From Bdellovibrionales bacterium (GTDB taxonomy: Bacteria > Bdellovibrionota > Bacteriovoracia > Bacteriovoracales > Bacteriovoracaceae), in assembly GCA_023250775.1 (NCBI GenBank), contig JAHFAA010000007.1:1-13754 (forward strand): a stretch of DNA of 13,754 nucleotides, given 5' to 3'. A model generated the notes under the pieces. The model worked only from the letters and a program-made list of their open reading frames with translations. It made no database searches and was not told the DNA's origin. Positions within the stretch are counted from its first letter, which is position 1. Each line of letters begins with the position of its first letter. Both the position numbers and the translations under genes were made by a program. Of this stretch, positions 1 through 6,201 are shown piece by piece.

Positions 1-2256
1 AGTTTTAGCAGTAAGGCATTGAAGGAGTATCGCTCATTGGTTGAGGCCGAGCTTAAGAAACTTCCCACTGTAGCAAAGGCATTGCCGCTCGATCAACTGC
101 GCCCGGGACCTTCCCTCTCCGAATGGATAACTTATGCCAGTAGTGAAGTTATTCAAGCGGGAAGAGATGCTATTGAGGAACGCGACCTCTTGAAGCAACT
201 TCCAAGAATCTTTCCGCAGCTCAATATTGATTACAATAAACTTAAAGAAGGTGAACAGTCTGAGGAAGAAGCACCTCCAAGCTTTTTAATTAACTTGCAG
301 GAAATGGCCTCAAAGGGAAAACTCGATCCCGTCATTGGTCGCGATAAAGAGATTCGGATGGTGATGGAGATTTTAGGCCGAAGGGGAAAAAATAATCCGG
401 TTCTCGTAGGAGCGGCGGGAGTGGGGAAAACTGCCATCGTTGAAGGTCTGGCATTTGCCATCTATCGAAATCTCGTACCTGATGTGCTCAAAGGAAAAGA
501 GGTTTTCACTTTAGATTTGGGTGCTTTAATGGCCGGAACAAAATTCCGAGGTGAGTTTGAAGAACGCATGCAGGCCATGCTCAAATTTATTAAGCAGAAA
601 AGTGGGCAGGCCATCTTATTTATTGACGAGATTCATCAGCTAGTGGGGGCCGGACGCACCGACGGAGCGATGGATGCCGCCAATTTACTAAAACCGGCCC
701 TTGCCCGTGGTGAACTCCACTGCATCGGGGCAACAACTGAAGATGAATATCAAAAATATATTTTGGGCGATTCGGCCTTGGCACGTCGATTCCGAAGTGT
801 TCCGATTAAAGAACCCTCCAATGAAGATACGATTGAAATATTAATGGGAGTCAAAGATAAGTTTGAAGGGCATCATGGAATTAAAATTTCGGACGAGGCC
901 ATCGTCAATGCCGTGGTTTTATCGGTTCAGTACATTACCGACAAATACTTGCCAGACAAGGCCATTGATTTGATCGATGAGGCCTGTAGTAGTATGAAAA
1001 TTGCTGCAGAGGCCATGCCCGCCCACCTGGTCGATATGGAAAGTGAAATTCGCTCTAAAATTATTTTATCTAAAGTAGATCCGGAAAGTGGAAAGGAGAT
1101 AGCAAAAGAAGCGGAAAAACTGAAAATCAAATTTGAGGCCGAGAAAAAACGCTGGGCCGCTGAAGTTTTATCTGTCAAAAAGGTTTCAGAATTGCAAAGT
1201 CAACTTGAACGTCTGAAGTTCGATTTTGAGCAGGCGGAACGCCAAGGTAATTTTGAAGAGGCCTCAAAAATTAAATATGGCATGATGCCTGAAATTCAAA
1301 AGCAATTGGCCTCTTTCACCCATGACTGGGTCCTGGGAAAAAAAGACATTGCGCTTGTGGTTGCCAAGCAGACCGGCATTCCACTAGAAAAAATTCTTAA
1401 ATCTGAGCAAGAACGCATTTTAGAATTAGAAGGCCATTTGAAACAACGGGTGCTTGGCCAAAATGAGGCGATTCATGAAGTCGCAGGTGCTCTCATGGCG
1501 TCTCATGCGGGGCTGACAGATGAAACAAGACCCCTTGGATCCTTTTTACTCTTGGGCCCTTCGGGTGTTGGAAAAACTGAAACGGCCAAAGCTGTTGCAC
1601 AGTTTTTATTTAATGATGAAAAGAAAATGATCAGAATTGACTTGTCCGAATATTCCGAGAAACATTCAGTGGCCAAACTGATTGGTGCTCCAGCAGGTTA
1701 TGTTGGCTACGACGAAGGTGGTATCTTGACTGAGGCCGTTCGCCGCAATAACTACGCCGTGATTCTCTTCGATGAGATGGAAAAGGCGCATGAGGATTTC
1801 GCCGATATTCTCCTGCAGATTTTGGATGATGGTCGCCTGACTGACAATCGTGGGCGAACCATCAACTTTAAAAATACGATCATCTTTATTACCAGCAATA
1901 CTAAGGACTACCGTCACCAGTTCAAACCGGAAGTTCTTGGCCGCCTTGATGCCATCTTACATTACAATGCACTTACGGCAAATATTCATAAGGAACTGTT
2001 GAACAAACAAGTCGCACTCTTGAATGAGCGGCTCAGCAGTAAAAAACTGACCGTAGAACTGGATGAACGCCTGATCCAGGCCTTGATGGAGCGCGGATTC
2101 GATGTCACGTATGGTGCAAGACCGTTGCAGGCAACATTTCAAAAGATGGTGACAAGACCACTTTCAATTATGCTCCTCTCGGGGAATCTTCCAGAGGGGA
2201 AGATCCGTGCAAGTTTTAACGGACAGGAAGCAACTTTCGTTGCATTTAATACGTAG
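1..2256 (+). CDS. clpB: ClpB-type AAA+ disaggregase (5' end outside the window)
   Basis: This is a two-ring AAA+ unfoldase of the Hsp100/ClpB family, which works with DnaK/DnaJ in the cytoplasm to pull proteins out of aggregates. The frame is open from base 1, so the TTG at 19 is not the true start and part of the Clp N-domain is missing. Counting from that TTG, the N-domain remnant covers about residues 1-75. The first ATPase has Walker A GAAGVGKT (131-138), pore loop KFRG (175-178) and Walker B ILFIDE. A ClpB-style middle domain lies at about 330-435, with the family-typical stretch around EQAERQGNFEEASKIKYG. The second ATPase has GPSGVGKT (513-520), pore loop GYVGYDEGG (560-568), Walker B VILFDE and sensor-2 GAR (699-701). 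Compared with E. coli ClpB, about 20 residues are missing between the sensor-1 TSN and the arginine-finger region FKPEVLGR. The middle domain argues against ClpA, ClpC and ClpV. A ClpB paralogue or ClpG/ClpK relative is possible without the N-terminus. Confidence 0.9.
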   Translation, partial: SFSSKALKEYRSLVEAELKKLPTVAKALPLDQLRPGPSLSEWITYASSEVIQAGRDAIEERDLLKQLPRIFPQLNIDYNKLKEGEQSEEEAPPSFLINLQEMASKGKLDPVIGRDKEIRMVMEILGRRGKNNPVLVGAAGVGKTAIVEGLAFAIYRNLVPDVLKGKEVFTLDLGALMAGTKFRGEFEERMQAMLKFIKQKSGQAILFIDEIHQLVGAGRTDGAMDAANLLKPALARGELHCIGATTEDEYQKYILGDSALARRFRSVPIKEPSNEDTIEILMGVKDKFEGHHGIKISDEAIVNAVVLSVQYITDKYLPDKAIDLIDEACSSMKIAAEAMPAHLVDMESEIRSKIILSKVDPESGKEIAKEAEKLKIKFEAEKKRWAAEVLSVKKVSELQSQLERLKFDFEQAERQGNFEEASKIKYGMMPEIQKQLASFTHDWVLGKKDIALVVAKQTGIPLEKILKSEQERILELEGHLKQRVLGQNEAIHEVAGALMASHAGLTDETRPLGSFLLLGPSGVGKTETAKAVAQFLFNDEKKMIRIDLSEYSEKHSVAKLIGAPAGYVGYDEGGILTEAVRRNNYAVILFDEMEKAHEDFADILLQILDDGRLTDNRGRTINFKNTIIFITSNTKDYRHQFKPEVLGRLDAILHYNALTANIHKELLNKQVALLNERLSSKKLTVELDERLIQALMERGFDVTYGARPLQATFQKMVTRPLSIMLLSGNLPEGKIRASFNGQEATFVAFNT

Positions 2257-2292
2257 CTGAGCGATTCTTGTCACCCATCTGATTGATAGAAA

Positions 2293-2349
2293 TTCAACCC
2301 CTCGAAAAAAAATAACTTTTCATGCTAGCATTCAAACAGAGGGGTTGAA
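2293..2349 (+). promoter_or_regulatory. Inverted repeat covering the galE ribosome binding site
   Basis: TTCAACCCCTC (2293-2303) is repeated exactly as its reverse complement GAGGGGTTGAA (2339-2349), with 35 bases between the arms. The right arm contains the only Shine-Dalgarno-like sequence for galE (GAGG, nine bases before the ATG at 2352). In RNA, pairing of the arms would therefore hide the ribosome binding site. A second perfect 10-bp palindrome, ATGCTAGCAT (2322-2331), lies in the loop. No T-run follows the right arm, so this is not an ordinary intrinsic terminator. The match is seen directly. A regulatory role (RNA switch or protein operator) is inference. Confidence 0.55.
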
Positions 2350-2351
2350 GC

Positions 2352-3329
2352 ATGAAAATTCTTGTTACAGGTGGTGCTGGATACATTGGTTCACATGTGA
2401 ATCGCATACTCGCAAAGGCCGGACATGAGGTTGTTGTCCTGGATAATTTGAGTACAGGGAAGCGCGAGATGGTCTTAGCGGGTAAACTGGTTGTGGGTGA
2501 TCTCGCCGATCAAAATTTTGTTTCAAATTTATTTGAAAAAGAAAGATTTGAGGCAGTTTTACATTTTGCAGGCAGTATCATTGTGCCAGAGAGCGTAAAA
2601 GAGCCGATAAAATATTATAAAAACAATACGCAAAATGCCTTGGATCTCATTCATACATGCCAAAAATTCAACGTCAGAAAATTTATCTTTTCTTCAACCG
2701 CTGCCGTTTACGGGATTTCCCAAAGCTTGCATGATGGTTGCTCGGAAACCTCTCCGCTTAATCCTATAAGTCCTTATGGTCGAAGCAAGCTAATGACCGA
2801 ATGGATGCTGGAAGATATGGCCGTCGCCAACCCGGATTTTAAATATGTGGCACTTCGTTATTTTAATGTTGCGGGAGCGGCCGTTGATGGAAAATTAGGA
2901 CAGTGTTCATCTTTTTCCACTCATCTGATCAAAATGACCTGCGAAGCGGCCCTGGGGAAACGAAAGTCGATGACAGTTTTTGGCCATGATTACCCGACTC
3001 ATGACGGCACTTGCATTCGTGATTACATTCACGTGGAAGATTTGGCGCAAGCACATCTAGATGCACTCAACTATCTCAACCGGGGAGGTACATCGACCGT
3101 CGTAAATTGCGGCTATGGTCACGGAACAAGTGTCAAAGAAATTGTCTCAATCGTACGTAAGGTCAGTGGAGTCAATTTCAAAGTGGAATTAGGTCCACGG
3201 CGCGACGGTGATAGTCCGAACATTATTGCACAATCACAAAAGATAAAGAATCTGCTGGCGTGGGTTCCACGTCACGACAATCTAGAACTTATTATCAAAA
3301 CAGCTTTGGAATGGGAGCGGAATTTATAA
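2352..3329 (+). CDS. galE: UDP-glucose 4-epimerase
   Basis: This 325-residue protein is an extended short-chain dehydrogenase/reductase that interconverts UDP-glucose and UDP-galactose in the cytoplasm. It supplies sugars for lipopolysaccharide, capsule or galactose use. The NAD-binding motif TGGAGYIGSH is at residues 6-15. The catalytic Ser/Thr region SSTAAVYG is at 114-121, and the Tyr-xxx-Lys pair is Y142-K146 in SPYGRSK. The nucleotide-sugar binding motif PRRDGD is near 282-287. The position matching E. coli Tyr299, which restricts the enzyme to non-acetylated sugars, appears to be Ile291, so acceptance of UDP-GlcNAc cannot be excluded. Length is close to the family's roughly 330-340. The ATG at 2352 follows a GAGG nine bases upstream. 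The gene is 95 bp after the ClpB gene on the same strand, and its stop directly abuts the stop of the convergent protease gene. Confidence 0.93.
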   Translation: MKILVTGGAGYIGSHVNRILAKAGHEVVVLDNLSTGKREMVLAGKLVVGDLADQNFVSNLFEKERFEAVLHFAGSIIVPESVKEPIKYYKNNTQNALDLIHTCQKFNVRKFIFSSTAAVYGISQSLHDGCSETSPLNPISPYGRSKLMTEWMLEDMAVANPDFKYVALRYFNVAGAAVDGKLGQCSSFSTHLIKMTCEAALGKRKSMTVFGHDYPTHDGTCIRDYIHVEDLAQAHLDALNYLNRGGTSTVVNCGYGHGTSVKEIVSIVRKVSGVNFKVELGPRRDGDSPNIIAQSQKIKNLLAWVPRHDNLELIIKTALEWERNL

Positions 3330-4748
3330 TCAGTTAACAGACAAACTTATATATCTTGTATATTGATCATGTTTTACCAAGAGAAGCACGCCCTCTGATT
3401 TGGCTGCTTTTGCTATTGCGGCATTAAACTCAGATGTATTTGCAACTTTTTTCCGATTCACCTCTAAAATCAAATCTCCTCTTTGAATTCCGGCAGCCGC
3501 AGCGACGGATGAAGGATCGATATCAGTGACAACAACCCCGCGCTCGTAAGGAATACCTAATTCCTTGGCAGTGGCCTTGTCCAAGGTTTGGACTTTGAAA
3601 CCATAGGTCTCATCAAAGGAATTTACCACCTTTGCGGGAGGTTCTTTTTTGACAGGTGCTTTGCCGACAGTGACTTTAAGTTTTTCCTCATGACCGTTTC
3701 TAATAACGACGATCTCTTTTGATTCACCCGGTTGAAGTAAAGAGACACTATTTCGAAAAAGACCGACATCGTTAATTGGCCTTCCATCAAATGAAATAAT
3801 GACATCCCCACGTTTCAATCCAGATTTCTCTCCTGGCGAATCTTTCTCAACTTCCGACACGAGAATTCCGCGTTTACTTTCTAACTTAAAAGATTTTACC
3901 AAATCATCAGTGAGATCTTGAATCATCACACCGAGATAACCTCGGGTCACACTACCATGGGCAAGTAGCTGATCTTTAATATTGACGACCATGCTTGAAG
4001 GGATGGCAAACCCAACCCCCATATATCCGCCTGTTCCGCTGATAATCGCTGTATTCATCCCGACAACGAGTGCATCTAAATTGACAAGCGGACCACCTGA
4101 ATTACCAGGATTAATCGCAGCATCCGTCTGGATAAAATTCTCATACTCGGTAATACCAACACTACTTCTCCCTTTTGCCGAGACAACACCAGCAGTTACG
4201 GTGTGGGATAGGCCGAAAGGGTTTCCGATAGCAATCACCCATTCGCCAACTTCCAGCTGCTCTGAATCTCCAAACGCCACGAATGGATAATCTTTACCTG
4301 GGATTCTTATAAGTGCGACATCTGAATTAGGATCACTTCCAACTACTTTTGCTATAAATTCTCTTCCGTCTAACAACTTAACATAGATATGTTCTGCATC
4401 TCCTACCACGTGACTATTTGTCATGATCAATCCATCACTCGTAATAAGAAACCCTGAACCTTGTCCCACGACTTTCTCTTTCCTGTCACCTTGATTTTTG
4501 TAAGGTGAATGGCGAAAAAAACGTTCAAAAAGATCGTCGCCAAAAGGAAAGCTATCACCAAAGATTGATGGGACAGCTTGATGCGTTTCAACTCTTATAT
4601 TTACCACCGCTGGTGAAACTTTCTTAGCGACAGAGGCAAATGCCTTCCCTATTAATTTTGCCTGTTGCAGGCCTTCGTCCGAAGAGTGACTTAACAATGA
4701 AATGGAAGTGAGTAAAAAACAAAGAAGTATATAAATATTTTTTTTCAT
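3330..4748 (-). CDS. htrA: HtrA/DegP-family periplasmic serine protease (Do type)
   Basis: This is a secreted chymotrypsin-fold protease and chaperone that degrades or refolds damaged envelope proteins. Counting from the ATG at 4748 (472 residues), a signal peptide (MKKN then a hydrophobic run) ends near residue 21-23. The catalytic triad is His113 in TNSHVV, Asp143 in NSDVAL and Ser217 in GNSGGPL. Two PDZ domains follow at about 270-365 and 385-462, as in DegP/DegQ and unlike one-PDZ DegS. The frame extends nine codons upstream to a TTG at 4775, but that would put extra residues before a perfect signal peptide, so I prefer the ATG. Neither start has a clear Shine-Dalgarno sequence. It is the last gene of the six-gene minus-strand block and has its own candidate promoter. 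Its stop codon touches the galE stop with no base between. Confidence 0.93.
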   Translation of the reverse strand: MKKNIYILLCFLLTSISLLSHSSDEGLQQAKLIGKAFASVAKKVSPAVVNIRVETHQAVPSIFGDSFPFGDDLFERFFRHSPYKNQGDRKEKVVGQGSGFLITSDGLIMTNSHVVGDAEHIYVKLLDGREFIAKVVGSDPNSDVALIRIPGKDYPFVAFGDSEQLEVGEWVIAIGNPFGLSHTVTAGVVSAKGRSSVGITEYENFIQTDAAINPGNSGGPLVNLDALVVGMNTAIISGTGGYMGVGFAIPSSMVVNIKDQLLAHGSVTRGYLGVMIQDLTDDLVKSFKLESKRGILVSEVEKDSPGEKSGLKRGDVIISFDGRPINDVGLFRNSVSLLQPGESKEIVVIRNGHEEKLKVTVGKAPVKKEPPAKVVNSFDETYGFKVQTLDKATAKELGIPYERGVVVTDIDPSSVAAAAGIQRGDLILEVNRKKVANTSEFNAAIAKAAKSEGVLLLVKHDQYTRYISLSVN

Positions 4749-4789
4749 AAAAGTATTAAAGCGTTTGAAGAGCAAAACAGAAACGATTT

Positions 4790-4819
4790 ATTATATTAGA
4801 GCTAGTGATATATCTCACT
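4790..4819 (-). promoter_or_regulatory. Candidate htrA promoter with CRP/FNR-like dyad
   Basis: On the minus strand a perfect -10 hexamer TATAAT lies at 4790-4795, about 42 bases before the preferred htrA ATG. The -35 position is poor (GTGAGA, 4813-4818). It is overlapped by the dyad AGTGA-N6-TCACT (4804-4819), whose core GTGA-N6-TCAC equals the symmetric core of CRP-family sites. Its centre would fall near -28 from the predicted start point, which suits repression, or an activator replacing the weak -35. The hexamer and dyad are seen; their use is inferred. Confidence 0.4.
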
Positions 4820-4824
4820 TCATT

Positions 4825-5262
4825 TCATTGCTTTTTACAGAAATCTGTTTTCTCGCGAAAATTAATATTATGAAGTTGCACAGAAATACAATCGGCATCA
4901 GACGCATAAACGTTTACCGTATAGCATTCCTGTGGCCTTCCATGGCCGGTATTCCATTTCATATTTTGTCTACAAATAAAATAGTCATCTTTGTCGATAC
5001 AGGCCCAATGTTTTCCCTTACAGTTATAGACAAGCCCCCTACCCCAAACCTCGTAGGACGGAGGAGGGACATAGCTTTCCTCAGATGTCTCAGCGGTCTC
5101 CTCGGTGTAGATAAATTCGACCGCCCCCCAAAGAAATATCGCAAAAATCGCTACAACCTTTAACGTTTTATAAAAATAACTTTTTGATGGTGACTTATCA
5201 GCAACCTGTGGTTGGGTTTCGGATTTAGCGTTTGAAATACTGTCATGTAATTTAAATGCCAT
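4825..5262 (-). CDS. Membrane-anchored six-cysteine protein of unknown function
   Basis: I do not recognise this 145-residue protein. The N-terminal 33 residues are polar and lysine-containing. One hydrophobic segment at about 34-53 (VVAIFAIFLWGAVEFIY) follows, then an acidic stretch (EETAETSEES) and a short PPP. A compact C-terminal domain of about 75 residues contains six cysteines (81, 88, 97, 113, 125, 142) and several aromatic residues. The layout suggests a type II (N-in) inner-membrane anchor with a periplasmic disulfide-stabilised domain; three disulfides are possible. The frame extends upstream to a TTG at 5283, but the ATG at 5262 is preferred; neither has a convincing ribosome binding site. 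It lies between the ABC adaptor gene and htrA on the same strand, which hints at an envelope role. The opposite strand is also open here, but its product shows no plausible domain. Confidence 0.65.
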   Translation of the reverse strand: MAFKLHDSISNAKSETQPQVADKSPSKSYFYKTLKVVAIFAIFLWGAVEFIYTEETAETSEESYVPPPSYEVWGRGLVYNCKGKHWACIDKDDYFICRQNMKWNTGHGRPQECYTVNVYASDADCISVQLHNINFREKTDFCKKQ

Positions 5263-5334
5263 ATTATATTTTGATTTGAACAAAATAATATTTCATCGAC
5301 AATGACTTGGAATATTGTACTTACATAACAGCTG

Positions 5335-6201
5335 TCATTTGATTTTAATGCGAGTCCCTTCTTTTACTAAATCACCTGGGTAATTAATTATTCTTTCATT
5401 CTCAACTAAACCTTTTTCAATTACAACTTCATCAGTTCCTCTCACTTTTATTTCAATCTTTGTTTCGCGAGCACGATTATTAACAATCTTATAAACGGCC
5501 CAATCTTGACCGACACGAAAAATTGCACCAATAGGAATCAATAGTGCATTTTCGATTGTTCCAATTTCGATTGAGATGTCCAAATGAAAATTACTGCCCA
5601 GATGTTCTAACATTTCAGAAGAGGGATCTTTTAAATCTGCAATAATCTCTGTTTTTTCCTCTTCGACTCCAAGTGCCGAAAGTTTAATAAATCCTGCTTT
5701 ACTGATACGAACAACAACTGCTCGGATGGGGTCTTTCCCCCCCCATCCTTCGCCTGTAACAGAATTTCCAATTCTGACTTGAGTCGCGTCTGTGGTGAGT
5801 AATTCCGAAATGATTTCCAGATTTCTTGGATTCACAACTTCAACAATTTGATCACCTCTTCGAACAGGGCCTGCACTTTCATGAAAAACCCGCGAAATCA
5901 CACCGTCGATCGGTGATTTTAGTGGCAGATAACCTGTATCCCAGTATAACTGCGCCACGACCGCACCTTTTTTAACCGGGTCACCTACCTTGAGTTCGAT
6001 TCGCTTAATATCGCCATCTCCAAACGCGGGGATGATGTACCTATCTTTTGAGCGAAGAATACCATCGGTTTTGATGGACCGACGAAAAATCCCTCTTTTT
6101 ACTATCGCCACTTCTACCTCAACAGGACTCGGCACAAGATAGACATAAAGGAGGCCAGCTACAAAGAGGATCGCAATAATGATAATGAAATATTTTTTCA
6201 C
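5335..6201 (-). CDS. HlyD/MacA-type membrane fusion protein lacking the coiled-coil hairpin
   Basis: This 288-residue protein is a periplasmic adaptor of the MacA/HlyD/DevB type, anchored by one N-terminal hydrophobic segment (residues 4-22). Such proteins couple an inner-membrane ABC transporter to the envelope. The first lipoyl half ends near VGDPVKKGAVVAQL (72-85) and the second starts at SPIDGVISRV (96-105). Only about ten residues separate them, where MacA and HlyD relatives have an alpha-helical hairpin that docks on TolC-type channels. A beta-barrel region (about 126-215) and a membrane-proximal domain (about 216-288) follow. It starts with GTG at 6201, overlapping the permease stop by four bases (GTGA), with AAAGG seven bases upstream. 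It lies immediately downstream of the permease in a coupled operon. A G8 tract lies in codons 153-155. Confidence 0.85.
   Translation of the reverse strand: MKKYFIIIIAILFVAGLLYVYLVPSPVEVEVAIVKRGIFRRSIKTDGILRSKDRYIIPAFGDGDIKRIELKVGDPVKKGAVVAQLYWDTGYLPLKSPIDGVISRVFHESAGPVRRGDQIVEVVNPRNLEIISELLTTDATQVRIGNSVTGEGWGGKDPIRAVVVRISKAGFIKLSALGVEEEKTEIIADLKDPSSEMLEHLGSNFHLDISIEIGTIENALLIPIGAIFRVGQDWAVYKIVNNRARETKIEIKVRGTDEVVIEKGLVENERIINYPGDLVKEGTRIKIK
5724..5748 (-). repeat. G8 homopolymer within a GC-rich inverted repeat in the adaptor gene
   Basis: GGATGGGG (5724-5731) and its exact reverse complement CCCCATCC (5741-5748) flank nine bases. The run of eight C at 5737-5744 reads as G8 on the coding strand and encodes W153 (last two bases), G154 and G155 of the adaptor. 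It is the longest G/C homopolymer I noticed in the window. It could be a site of replication slippage or ribosomal slippage, or simply reflect Trp-Gly-Gly codon choice. Confidence 0.6.

Noticed and set aside
1666..1917. A minus-strand open frame opposite the second ATPase domain of the ClpB-like gene.
   Set aside because: It is a mirror of conserved coding sequence with no start signals or domain of its own.
2257..2351. Intrinsic terminator after the ClpB-like gene formed by the 11-bp inverted repeat.
   Set aside because: The loop is 35 bases and no T-run follows the right arm; the arm instead overlaps the galE ribosome binding site.
4762..4785. CGTTT...AAACG inverted repeat in the htrA leader.
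   Set aside because: Only five base pairs with a long loop in AT-rich sequence, so well within chance expectation.
4765..5163. A 132-codon open frame on the plus strand opposite the six-cysteine protein gene.
   Set aside because: Its product has no coherent domain or signal, it overlaps the htrA promoter region, and the opposite-strand protein has a clear anchor-plus-cysteine layout.
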